From the IMG/VR virus record IMGVR_UViG_3300020463_000079, positions 1-31,491 of that record: DNA of 31,491 nt, one strand, 5' to 3'. The DNA is from a virus. Every line of letters begins with the position of its first letter. Position 1 is the first letter of the stretch. Position numbers and translations under genes: made by a program. The notes beneath the pieces are model-generated. The model searched no databases and had not been told where the DNA came from. It saw nothing but the letters and a program-made list of their open reading frames with translations. Of this stretch, positions 9,601 to 16,298 are shown piece after piece.

Positions 9601-12600
9601 AGTTTCATCAATTGGTTCAACTACATTTGATATATTTTTAAACAAAGATCCTGAAAGATTATCTTACAATACCAATAATTTTGATGAAAATATAACTTCA
9701 AAATCAAAATCAATTACTTATAAAACAAGTTCCACTTCTTCTCAGGATGGCATAGGAGACGTTGAATTAATATCAGGGGGAACAGGATATAAAAAACTAC
9801 CAGTGCTTTCTGGATCGTCTTCTACGATTGCCTCAGATGCAACTATTGATTTACTATCAAACTCAATAGGTAATATAAATGAAGTAAGAATTTTAAATGA
9901 TAGTTTTGAATATTCAACAGATAAGACTTTAAATCCTAGTGCACCAGTATCCCCATTAATTAGAACTTTAAATGGAAATACTATAGGAATTATTACTGTT
10001 ACATCTGGAGGACAAAATTACACTAGTACTCCTAAAATAATTATTGTTGATCCAAATACAGGTTTAGAAATAAACAGTGGATATTTGGAAGTGATAATGA
10101 ATCAAAGTACAATATCAAACGTATTAATTAATGATAAACCAAATGGATTACCAGAGGAAAGGGTAAAAATAATTACAACAAATAACACAAATGGTGTTTC
10201 CATAAAATCAATTGATTTTGATAATAGTGTTGGAACTTCATTTACATGTTTTATATCAACTCCATTAAATGGATTTAATGTTGAACCATTTACAGCTGGA
10301 GATGAAGTTTTTATAGAGGGAGTTCAAAGATATGTTGGAGTAAATACTCAAACTGGAGAAAATTTACCTTTTGTTGGTAGTGGGCATAACTCATCAGATT
10401 ACAAATATTCTTTCTTAAGAGTATCTGAATATAATAAAAATACAAACCCAAGGAAAGTTATTATATCTGTATTAGGAATATCTACCACAAATAGTACAGG
10501 AGTAAGCACATATGTTGGTATTGCAGTTACAAATCAAAATAATTTTGCTACTATTATTAATAAATCCAAATATCCTGTTTTCGATTATAATTTAGTCAAA
10601 TCTGTATTCATAGAGGGAGAAAGATTAAGAGTAAATAGTAAAATCAAAGATTTGTTTATATCAAAATATAATGATAATTATATTAAAGTTATTGGTTCAT
10701 ATGATTTAAAAGTAGGTGATATTATTATTGGACAATATTCAAATTCGAAAGCTGAGATTAGAGAAATAAATGAAAGTAAAGGTATTTTTAAAATAGATTT
10801 TTCATCTAGAAAAAATATTGGATGGGATGATGAAGTTGGTAAGTTAAGTGTTGATAATCAAGTTACCTCTGATAATAATTATTATCAAAATCTTTCATAT
10901 TCTATTAAGAGTGAAATACCATGGAATAAATTTGAGACACCGGTTAATGATATACTTCATACTTCAGGTTTGAAAAATTTTGCTGACACCGAAATTTCAT
11001 CATCATCTAGTGTTGGAGTAGGATCAACATCTGTAACATCGATCACTATAAACATAATCGATGATAAAAGAGTAGATGTCGTCAAAAATATTGATTTATC
11101 GAGAGATAAAGATCCTATTAATTCTTCTTCAAAGTTTTTAGAATTTAAAAATATTAGACTTAGTGATTTTGTTAGGTGTAATACTAATAATGTCCTTGAT
11201 GTTGATGATATAAGTAAAGATTTTTCTAACCTTGATGGAGATCCTGATACATTTTTAGATATTTTAAATTTAAATCAAATAAAATCTTTTACAAATCTTC
11301 TCGTTAGAGTGAATAGTTTTGTTGGTCAAGAGTTAGAATTACAAGAATTATTATTACTAAGTTCACCAGAGGCTGCTGATGGATCACAAAATGCTTTAAT
11401 TATTAAATCCAAATTGAATAACGTTGGAACTAATAATATTACTGCAGAAAATGAAACACTTGGAGATTTTTCCATCGCAACAAACGATGCAGGTGAAAAT
11501 GTTTTAAGATATACTCCCAAAGATAAATTCAATACTGATTATGATTTTAAAATAATAGAAAACACATTCACTTCTTCTAATGAAGTTGTTCTTGCACCCT
11601 CTACTAGTGGAATTAGTTCACAAAGTTTAGGTGTTGTAAGACTTTTATCTTCAGGTGGAAAAGTTGAACCTGGAATCACATCATCAATTATTTCACTTCC
11701 ATCTAATCAATTTGAATCATATTTTGTAAATACACAAATTATAACAGATAATGAGGTTGAATTTGTTGAATCATATTTAACTCATGATAATGTTAATTCT
11801 TACTATTCTGAATATTATACGGATAATAATAATACTAATAGTAGAGTGGGTATTTTTAGTGGTGATTTATCAAATGGAAATCTATCATTAAGTTTTTATA
11901 ATGATACTGAAGATATTGTTTTATTAATTAAATCAAAAATAGTGGGTATTGGAACAACTGGATTAGGAAATGGTGAGCATAGATTTTTATCAAATGATCA
12001 AATAGGAGGACAAGAGAGAAGTATTGTATACCAAGGTATAACAACAGCAGGTGTGGGAACAACTTCAATAATCAATTTAGATAAAAATTTATTCAATGCT
12101 TTTAAATCAGTTGTTGAGGTAAGCATAGGATCTTCCAAAGCTTTACATCAAGTTTATTCAATAAATGATGGATCTCAAATTTTCACTCAACCAGCTCAAT
12201 TCTTATCAGTTGGATCTACGTCATTATTTGATGATAACATTGGACTAGGAACATTTGGTGGAGTATATGACGGATCCAATATTAAAATTAATTTTTATCC
12301 TGACAATTTGACTGGTATATGCACCATAAAAACATTTAATCAATGTTTCTATAATTTAAATGACACTCAAAATGTAGCAAATGATTTAGAGTATGGTTCA
12401 ATAAGAGAGTCTATTGACTTAAAATTCTTTAATGCAATTAATGGTGTAAGAATTAATAGAACTGATTTTGAATTAAATTCGAATAATATTCCTATTTTCA
12501 GTAAAACTTTTAATCCATCAAATGCTTTAGACTCATCAACTGGTATATTCACTATAAATGATCATTTCTTTAGAAATGATGAGGAATTGGTGTATAAACC

Positions 12601-15600
12601 AGATTCAACAGTTGTTGGTGTTGGAACATCATCTCTTGTATACAAAAATGTATCAGCAGGTATAAACACAGTTTTGACAGAGGTCGGTAACGTATTTTGT
12701 ATAAAAACTGGTGAAAATACTTTTCAAATATCAACAACAAGAGCAGGAACTGCAGTTACATTTACAGGTTTAGGTGAGGGAAATGCTCATAAATTTACTA
12801 TGTCTAAGAGAATTGAAAAATCAATTATCACTATTGATGGATTAATGCAGGATCCAATATCAGTTAAAAATTTAACACAAACTCTTATTAATAATAATGG
12901 TAATATTGGTGCTTCAAGTAGTATATTTTCACTTAGTGGTATTTCATCTGTTTTAGTTGAGGATATAATCAAAATTGATGATGAGTTTATGAGAATAAAC
13001 AATGTTGGGGTGGGAACTTCTTTCTCAGGTCCAATTACACCAGGCATTGGAACATTCCCATTGGTTCAAGTTGATCGTGCATCATTAGGAAGCAAATCTT
13101 CAATTCATAATGATGCAACTAGTATTAAGTTTTTTACAGGGTCATTTAATATTGAAGAAAGCACTATTCATTTTACAAATGCTCCAATAGGAAATTCACA
13201 AGGATCAGATACTTTTAGTAATTTACCATATGCACGATCAACTTTTGCTGGTAGGGTATACTTTAGAAATAATTATGATACAAATATAGTATTTGATGAT
13301 ATTTCGGATAAATTTACAGGTATTAATTCAACATTTAATTTAACGGTTGGAGGTGCAAACACTATTGGAATTGGAACAACCGGAAATGGATTGATGTTAA
13401 TTAATGGTATTTTCCAAAATCCAAGCACATTTAACAACCCATCTGGTAATTTTAATTTGACTCAAGATGCGAATGCGGGTGTCACTACAATTAATTTTAC
13501 TGGTTTAACTGTAGATAATGAACTTGTAATAAGTGATGAAGATGTAAATCAGAATCAATTACCAAGAGGAGGTGTTATCGTATCATTAGGTTCAACTTCA
13601 GGATTGGGATTTGCACCTCTAGCAGGTGCTAAGATAAGACCTGTGGTGAGTTCTGGGGGAACAATAACTTCAATAGTTGGTGTTGCAACAACTGGATCAT
13701 CATTAGGAATTATAACCGCATTTTATAATAATACTACAGGTTTACTAACCGTGACAACACAAACTGATCCAGATTGGGTATTTGGTGAACAGAGTCGAGA
13801 TGAAGTTCAACTGAATAGTTTACCTTTTTCTGGTGGATTATCAATTGGTGGCACCTTCTCAGTAGTTTCAGTGGCAGCAACTAATATATTTGGTGTTAAT
13901 ATTGGTATTAGAGAAACAACACATGATTATCAGGGTGGAGGAGAAGCGTTACCTTGGTACGGAGATTTAACATTTGGATCTGGATATAATGGTATTAATG
14001 GAATAGGTGTGACTGTTGTTGATCTTGGTTATGAACACCGTTTTATATCTGCAAATACCGGTGCTATAAACAGAAGTAGTGATGCTGCACAATTAACACC
14101 AACAAATGCAATTTATAATCCGGTATCAGGAATAATTACATTTACTGTCGCAGATCATGGATTATCAACAAGTGATAACATTACTTTGGATGAATATTCA
14201 ATTATATTCAAATGTTCTAAAGATAATTTCTTTACAGATCATCCATATCCTAGACTTACTGATCCTGCTGGAGGTGGTTCATCATTAAGTGTTACAAAGA
14301 TAAATGATGATAGTTTTAGTGTTAATGTTGGTACAAATGTAGGATCTGGTGCTACAATTACTGCTAGTGTTGGTGTAGGAGGAACCCTTGCATTTACTAT
14401 TGTAGGTGGTGGTAAGAGTTATAAGGATGCAAAGATTTTTGTATCTTCTCCTTCTTACTCTGGTTTAGGTATTACAGGTTTGTCAAGACTTGGAATAGGT
14501 GCGACATACGATACCGGAGAAAATATTACGGTAGATGTGAATGTTGGTCCAGTTGCTACTAACGTAGGTATAGGTTCTACATTATTTGAAGTTACAAACT
14601 TTAAAGTTAATGGTAATGGAAATGCATTTAATTTTGGGGATAAATTTACAGTAGTTGGTCTTGTTACTGATGTAAATCTTTCATCACCTATTCATAATTT
14701 TGAATTGGAAGTGAGAAGGACTTATAATGATAAATTTACTCTCTTCCAATTTGGAGAATTTGATTTTATTGACTCAATAAGAAGTTTACAAAATGGATCA
14801 AGAGTAAGATTTCCTATAAAATATAATCAAGAGCAGTTAAGTATAGAAGAAGGAAATGTATTTACTGGTAATATATCAAATGTTTTAATAATTTTTAGAA
14901 ATGGTGTTCTACAAGAACCTACTAAAAATTATATCTTTGATGGTGGCACATCTTTAACATTTACAACACCACCAGAAAAAGATGATGATATACAAATTTA
15001 TTTCTATAGAGGAACTGCTGGAACGGATTCGATACAAGTAGATGCTGAAACATCACCTATTGAAAAGGGTGATGCAGTTCAAATAGTTAAAAATGCAGGT
15101 TTATTAACTAGTACATCTCAAGATCCTAGAGTAATTTTTGATATAAAAGATTCAGACGAAGTTGAAACAAATATTTATTTTGGTCAGGGTATAAACGATG
15201 TAGATTTTAAACCTTTAGATTTATTAAAACAAAAAAGAGATTTATCTGTAAATGATGCAAAAATTCCAAAAACAAGACAATTGATTGAAACTTTAGTTTT
15301 TCCAACTGCAAGGGTAATTGGTGATATTTCAATTTCTAATACCGAAATATTTGTGGATGATGCATCATTATTTAACTATGAAAATGAAGCAAGTCCAAAT
15401 TTTAAATTAAATTTGATTTCAGGAGTAGGTAATCCTGTGGCAGCTGCATTGACTGCTGTTGTTTCGGGAATTGGTACAATTCAATCCTTGAGCATAGTCA
15501 ATGCTGGAGCTGGATATACCGAATCATCAATACAGTTGTCAATAGGTATACCTACAACAGGTATACCTTTAAATAATGTTGGAGTAGCAACAACTGCAAC

Positions 15601-16270
15601 TGCAACCGCAACTATATCTAATGGATCTGTTTCTTCTGTAAGTATTACTAATCCTGGTTTGGGATATACGAATACAAATCCACCTAAAGTTCTTGCACCC
15701 AAATCACCCATAGTAGATGAAATAATAAGTGGCACTAATATCGTTTTTGAAAATACATCAGGTATAATAACAGGTATAGGAACCACAATATTTAACTCAG
15801 CATTAGCAATCAAATTTACGGGTATAAATACTGAGGGGTTAGGACCAATTACAATCGGTGATCCATTATTCGTATATGATACTACTGTTGGAAATGGTGT
15901 TACATCAACCGATGTAACAAATACAAACGTAGTAGGCATTGGTACGACTTTTGTGGACAATGTTTATATCGTTGCAGGAATAACAACATTAGGGGTAGTT
16001 GGGGGAGGTAATACTATTACTGGTATTATTACATGCACCATTGATACTAATACAGTTGGAATATCCACAATTGAGACTGCTGGTATACCAGTTGGTAGAT
16101 TTTCATTAGGAAAAATATCAAGCATATCAAGATCTTCAAATCCAATATCAATTGGAGTTACAGGTTTAACTGTTGATGTAGGATTATCAACTTTCCCAAC
16201 TGTGATTAGGGGATCAGGTAATGATACTCTCAGAAAAACTGGAGCATTGAAAACTAATCTTATTATTTGA
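3656..16270 (+). CDS. Giant baseplate/tail structural protein in the gp7 position (4204 aa)
   Basis: One uninterrupted 12.6 kb frame in the place T4 keeps gp7 (1032 aa), so it is probably the outer wedge protein or a functional substitute (inference from position). Residues 10-260 hold a conserved-looking start: 'FLKQYY', then 'FLKNSRSLYQSKGTDESFRI' and 'LFRALFNV'. A second block typical of the same marine-phage protein family, in my memory, lies about 2150 residues later at 2409-2446 (YYQNLSYSIKSEIPW.KF). Between them are many repeated modules and a YHYH-like domain at about 1240-1345. The last 550 residues contain 'FRNGVLQEPTKNYIF' (about 3748-3762), 'FPTARVIGDISISNTEIFVDDA', a G-x-GY repeat pair, and the end 'GLSTFPTVIRGSGNDTLRKTG'. 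The protein is very rich in Asn, Ser, Thr and Gly. The first three-quarters are extremely AT-rich and the last quarter less so. No signal peptide is visible. Confidence 0.9.
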   Translation: MIGTGINTRVKIQDILSNQLPQFILDESPLTVDFLKQYYISQENQGAPIDLVDNLDQYLNLDHLTPDVIQNSTILTGITTIGDKTISVNSTKGFPNQYGLLKIGDEIITYTGITTNTFTGCERGFSGITSYHADLEKENLVFSTSTASEHSSLDSVENLSVLFLKEFYEKIKSTITPGLEKTNFATDLNVGNFLKNSRSLYQSKGTDESFRILFRALFNVAVKVINLEEFLIKPSTAKYVRRDVAIAEVISGNPLLLIGQSLFKSNLNSDINTSISQVEPFTRNDKQYFKFELFVGFNNEAEISDDFTIISNTKSLEDVSIGSSVVSVDSTVGFGTSGTIVSGLTTFSYGSKTINQFLDCTNITNQISITDNIRSNDIYYSYENGDLSKKVELRFTGVLNKYKNIKSLDVEENDELFVKNIGDKIINPTVKNYKQTFANSWIYNTSSTYEIKEFIENSTITLSSECDKSSLKIGDKIELLKLSTNEIVYPLDGNDIPYVNEIIDKNTVSLERFNFTRITGEKYKIRRKLNKAFSDVNAAQILYGNNKIISDIQNLYVDEVDNFAYVASNSLPSYNESLISAKYPFTELIETQINEKTLRIGINTEGELIDKNDLEKFTTIVFDENVNFLTGTEVFYQPSAEPLVGLETGSYFIKNNIDGNIKKIKLYNSRSSIPSDSFLSFTPPTGISTHTFTLIDHKDKLITPQKLLKKFPLKQDLTTGISETTNPGETGMLINGVEISNYKSNDKIYFGPLSSTSVLNGGNNFDVISEPKFTVSNGIGTTALVQPVINGSVKKVIVDPQEFDINEVISIGVTGGNGSGCILEPIIVKRFRSVIFDSRTTLTGGGINTSINTITFLKEHGFVDGQEIVYDNQNNTSVSTASTTLFDGASYFASVLNNKTIRLYNTFEDQRTSTNSINIIGGGSGIQKFRLNSSKNNLSEVKVINSGENYRNKKLLVKPIGILTNYNTIQFTDHGFETGDVVQYSNVVGLGTTQPEFISGLSTTKDYFIKKVDGNKFQLCDAGVGATITSNFERGDIVEISSTGTGFQQFSYPKIKSFINFTSVGLGTTSLQTVDLTPVVRGSITNLYLYENGTGYGSTILNYHKKPTISIQNGKDSSLKLNIINGQVDSVSIEYGGTEYFSSPDLIVNDTNGSGAELRPIITNQKLTDVVVINPGLGYSTDATVTVKPSGSDFIFDTNVRSLTLNKNFNNTKSLISKGDNKLKYSICGYSTNIFNDGGSISSPIIGWAYDGNPIYGPFGLDGADGSGSIKTLSSSYVVDTNYTDRPSLLNFPSEFFVEDFKFNNSGDLDQYNGRFEINNDFPNGIYAYHALVDNLGNPKFPFFIGDKFKSKIIESNITEFDQSYDLNSSGLRRNTFPYKVSDPFADNDFLVETNEITQQKSIVESVSSGTVENIKVVNSGQNYKVNDNLIFDNSNTSGDGLSVRVLKLKGKEITNLDTTVNQIDNVVLIWNQDQIIIDTNIPHNLNDKDSVVLSGLSTDSININQFNIIGVSSFISKNISTINSTVTAGLTTEINVSNIPENISIGATIRVGIETMKILNVFDNNVLRVKRSVTGTSHSATSPIIFESNTFTINQKLSFFDSKKNNKVFFNPTKSVGVGTTPGLNHQTSFVFLDSTISRNIPTQKVLLNNHPFYNNQKINLTIPTGKSQISVSTTPTSTIFNLPTTNLHVVNSGKDLIGLKTGIGATFSELFFRSISVGNNSDEYLFESDFNQITGNIKKFNTKVTLSTSHTLSLNDEISLNVKPSLNVGIGTLSTVSVKRDLETGYLLFDQIGLNSTGINTTTNTLTLQSHNLKTGDKIKYNSNLAPQGLVNKEYFVFKVDDNNFKFTESYLDSQSKPPVVVGLGSTGGSTQTVSKINPSINVVKNNNLVFDLSDSSLNDYEFRVYYDSDFNNQFISMGSSTSLNVVQVGSSLTVGFSTSLPSKLYYNLVKSGYISTVDTEVIDNNQISYVNSNYNGDYKVSSIGSTTFDIFLNKDPERLSYNTNNFDENITSKSKSITYKTSSTSSQDGIGDVELISGGTGYKKLPVLSGSSSTIASDATIDLLSNSIGNINEVRILNDSFEYSTDKTLNPSAPVSPLIRTLNGNTIGIITVTSGGQNYTSTPKIIIVDPNTGLEINSGYLEVIMNQSTISNVLINDKPNGLPEERVKIITTNNTNGVSIKSIDFDNSVGTSFTCFISTPLNGFNVEPFTAGDEVFIEGVQRYVGVNTQTGENLPFVGSGHNSSDYKYSFLRVSEYNKNTNPRKVIISVLGISTTNSTGVSTYVGIAVTNQNNFATIINKSKYPVFDYNLVKSVFIEGERLRVNSKIKDLFISKYNDNYIKVIGSYDLKVGDIIIGQYSNSKAEIREINESKGIFKIDFSSRKNIGWDDEVGKLSVDNQVTSDNNYYQNLSYSIKSEIPWNKFETPVNDILHTSGLKNFADTEISSSSSVGVGSTSVTSITINIIDDKRVDVVKNIDLSRDKDPINSSSKFLEFKNIRLSDFVRCNTNNVLDVDDISKDFSNLDGDPDTFLDILNLNQIKSFTNLLVRVNSFVGQELELQELLLLSSPEAADGSQNALIIKSKLNNVGTNNITAENETLGDFSIATNDAGENVLRYTPKDKFNTDYDFKIIENTFTSSNEVVLAPSTSGISSQSLGVVRLLSSGGKVEPGITSSIISLPSNQFESYFVNTQIITDNEVEFVESYLTHDNVNSYYSEYYTDNNNTNSRVGIFSGDLSNGNLSLSFYNDTEDIVLLIKSKIVGIGTTGLGNGEHRFLSNDQIGGQERSIVYQGITTAGVGTTSIINLDKNLFNAFKSVVEVSIGSSKALHQVYSINDGSQIFTQPAQFLSVGSTSLFDDNIGLGTFGGVYDGSNIKINFYPDNLTGICTIKTFNQCFYNLNDTQNVANDLEYGSIRESIDLKFFNAINGVRINRTDFELNSNNIPIFSKTFNPSNALDSSTGIFTINDHFFRNDEELVYKPDSTVVGVGTSSLVYKNVSAGINTVLTEVGNVFCIKTGENTFQISTTRAGTAVTFTGLGEGNAHKFTMSKRIEKSIITIDGLMQDPISVKNLTQTLINNNGNIGASSSIFSLSGISSVLVEDIIKIDDEFMRINNVGVGTSFSGPITPGIGTFPLVQVDRASLGSKSSIHNDATSIKFFTGSFNIEESTIHFTNAPIGNSQGSDTFSNLPYARSTFAGRVYFRNNYDTNIVFDDISDKFTGINSTFNLTVGGANTIGIGTTGNGLMLINGIFQNPSTFNNPSGNFNLTQDANAGVTTINFTGLTVDNELVISDEDVNQNQLPRGGVIVSLGSTSGLGFAPLAGAKIRPVVSSGGTITSIVGVATTGSSLGIITAFYNNTTGLLTVTTQTDPDWVFGEQSRDEVQLNSLPFSGGLSIGGTFSVVSVAATNIFGVNIGIRETTHDYQGGGEALPWYGDLTFGSGYNGINGIGVTVVDLGYEHRFISANTGAINRSSDAAQLTPTNAIYNPVSGIITFTVADHGLSTSDNITLDEYSIIFKCSKDNFFTDHPYPRLTDPAGGGSSLSVTKINDDSFSVNVGTNVGSGATITASVGVGGTLAFTIVGGGKSYKDAKIFVSSPSYSGLGITGLSRLGIGATYDTGENITVDVNVGPVATNVGIGSTLFEVTNFKVNGNGNAFNFGDKFTVVGLVTDVNLSSPIHNFELEVRRTYNDKFTLFQFGEFDFIDSIRSLQNGSRVRFPIKYNQEQLSIEEGNVFTGNISNVLIIFRNGVLQEPTKNYIFDGGTSLTFTTPPEKDDDIQIYFYRGTAGTDSIQVDAETSPIEKGDAVQIVKNAGLLTSTSQDPRVIFDIKDSDEVETNIYFGQGINDVDFKPLDLLKQKRDLSVNDAKIPKTRQLIETLVFPTARVIGDISISNTEIFVDDASLFNYENEASPNFKLNLISGVGNPVAAALTAVVSGIGTIQSLSIVNAGAGYTESSIQLSIGIPTTGIPLNNVGVATTATATATISNGSVSSVSITNPGLGYTNTNPPKVLAPKSPIVDEIISGTNIVFENTSGIITGIGTTIFNSALAIKFTGINTEGLGPITIGDPLFVYDTTVGNGVTSTDVTNTNVVGIGTTFVDNVYIVAGITTLGVVGGGNTITGIITCTIDTNTVGISTIETAGIPVGRFSLGKISSISRSSNPISIGVTGLTVDVGLSTFPTVIRGSGNDTLRKTGALKTNLII
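6209..6739 (+). repeat. Two 'HGF..GD..Y' modules in the giant protein (copies A and B)
   Basis: Copy A (6209-6380) reads NTITFLKEHGFVDGQEIVY and ends near 'IRLYNTF'. Copy B (6554-6739) reads NTIQFTDHGFETGDVVQY, then 'YFIKKVDGNKFQLCDAG'. Shared pattern: N-T-I-x-F, H-G-F, G-(D/Q), Y, then Y-F and a final hydrophobic strand. The two are separated by a G-x-GY-type element ('VINSGENY'). They are similar as protein rather than as DNA. Confidence 0.7.
6902..7231 (+). repeat. Three tandem 'G-x-GY' modules in the giant protein
   Basis: Copies begin near 6902 (LYLYENGTGYGSTIL..KPTISI), 7031 (VSIEYGGTEYFSSPDLIV) and 7151 (VVVINPGLGYSTDATVTVKP). Each is a beta strand, a Gly turn with an aromatic residue (NGTGY, YGGTEY, NPGLGY), a Pro-containing or Thr-rich strand, and a G-x-G or G-A segment. 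The same module occurs in gp8, the DUF4815 protein and gp14. Confidence 0.75.
7373..7690 (+). other. YHYH-like domain inside the giant protein (residues about 1240-1345)
   Basis: Gly1247 begins GWAYDGNPIYGPFG. This is followed by 'DLDQYNGRFEI', 'DFPNGIYAYHALVD' (Tyr1327-Ala-Tyr-His1330) and 'FPFFIGDKF'. This is the order of signature blocks of the YHYH family (G-x-A-x-DG-x-PIYG, then D-L-D..NG, then the Tyr-His motif). The signature itself is YAYHA rather than YHYH, as I recall for phage members. Function in virions is unknown. Confidence 0.75.
9071..9226 (+). repeat. 'HGF..GD..Y' module, copy C
   Basis: Reads NTLTLQSHNLKTGDKIKY, then 'YFVFKVDDNNFKFTES'. It keeps the N-T-L, H-x-x-x-x-G-D, Y-F and N-x-F-K pattern of copies A and B, but HGF has become HNL. 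A VGLGST peptide follows directly. Confidence 0.6.
12542..12772 (+). repeat. 'HGF..GD..Y' module, copy D
   Basis: Reads GIFTINDHFFRNDEELVY, has a VGVGTSS peptide inserted, and ends 'NTFQISTTRAGTAVTF'. The central segment is about 25 residues longer than in copies A to C, which suggests an insertion inside the module. Confidence 0.55.
15479..15701 (+). repeat. Pair of 'G-x-GY' modules near the giant protein's C-terminus
   Basis: The first copy reads 'IQSLSIVNAGAGYTESSIQL' and the second 'VSITNPGLGYTNTNPPKV'. An Ala/Thr-rich connector (ATTATATATI) joins them, much like the Ala/Thr connectors between the copies in gp14. Confidence 0.75.
15833..15840 (+). promoter_or_regulatory. Perfect TATAAATA inside the giant gene; probably not used for a nearby start
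   Basis: An exact late-promoter consensus lies within the codons for Gly-Ile-Asn-Thr of the giant gene, about 460 bases ahead of gp8. No start codon of a real gene follows at the 18-base distance seen for the other two sites, and the T-A7-C element is missing. It may be fortuitous or may add to gp8 transcription. Confidence 0.2.
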
Positions 16271-16272
16271 TG

Positions 16273-16280
16273 TATAAATA
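16273..16280 (+). promoter_or_regulatory. T4-type late promoter upstream of gp8
   Basis: Perfect TATAAATA begins three bases after the giant gene's stop and is followed by an 18-base spacer and the gp8 ATG. T-A7-C occurs at 16283-16291. The predicted start near 16286 leaves a leader of about 13 bases without a Shine-Dalgarno sequence, as at gp25. Confidence 0.8.
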
Positions 16281-16298
16281 TCTAAAAAAACAATAATA

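Noticed and set aside
6209-15701. CRISPR-like or DNA-level satellite repeats
   Set aside because: The repeats are of variable length and spacing, diverge in codons, and stay in one reading frame. They are protein modules.
15481-15960. 159-codon open frame on the minus strand
   Set aside because: It is opposite the Gly/Thr/Val repeats of the giant gene. Its Pro/Val/Thr-rich translation is the mirror of those codons and has no start signals.
3656-16270. Diversity-generating retroelement target
   Set aside because: No reverse transcriptase, template repeat or adenine-biased variable repeat was seen in the window.
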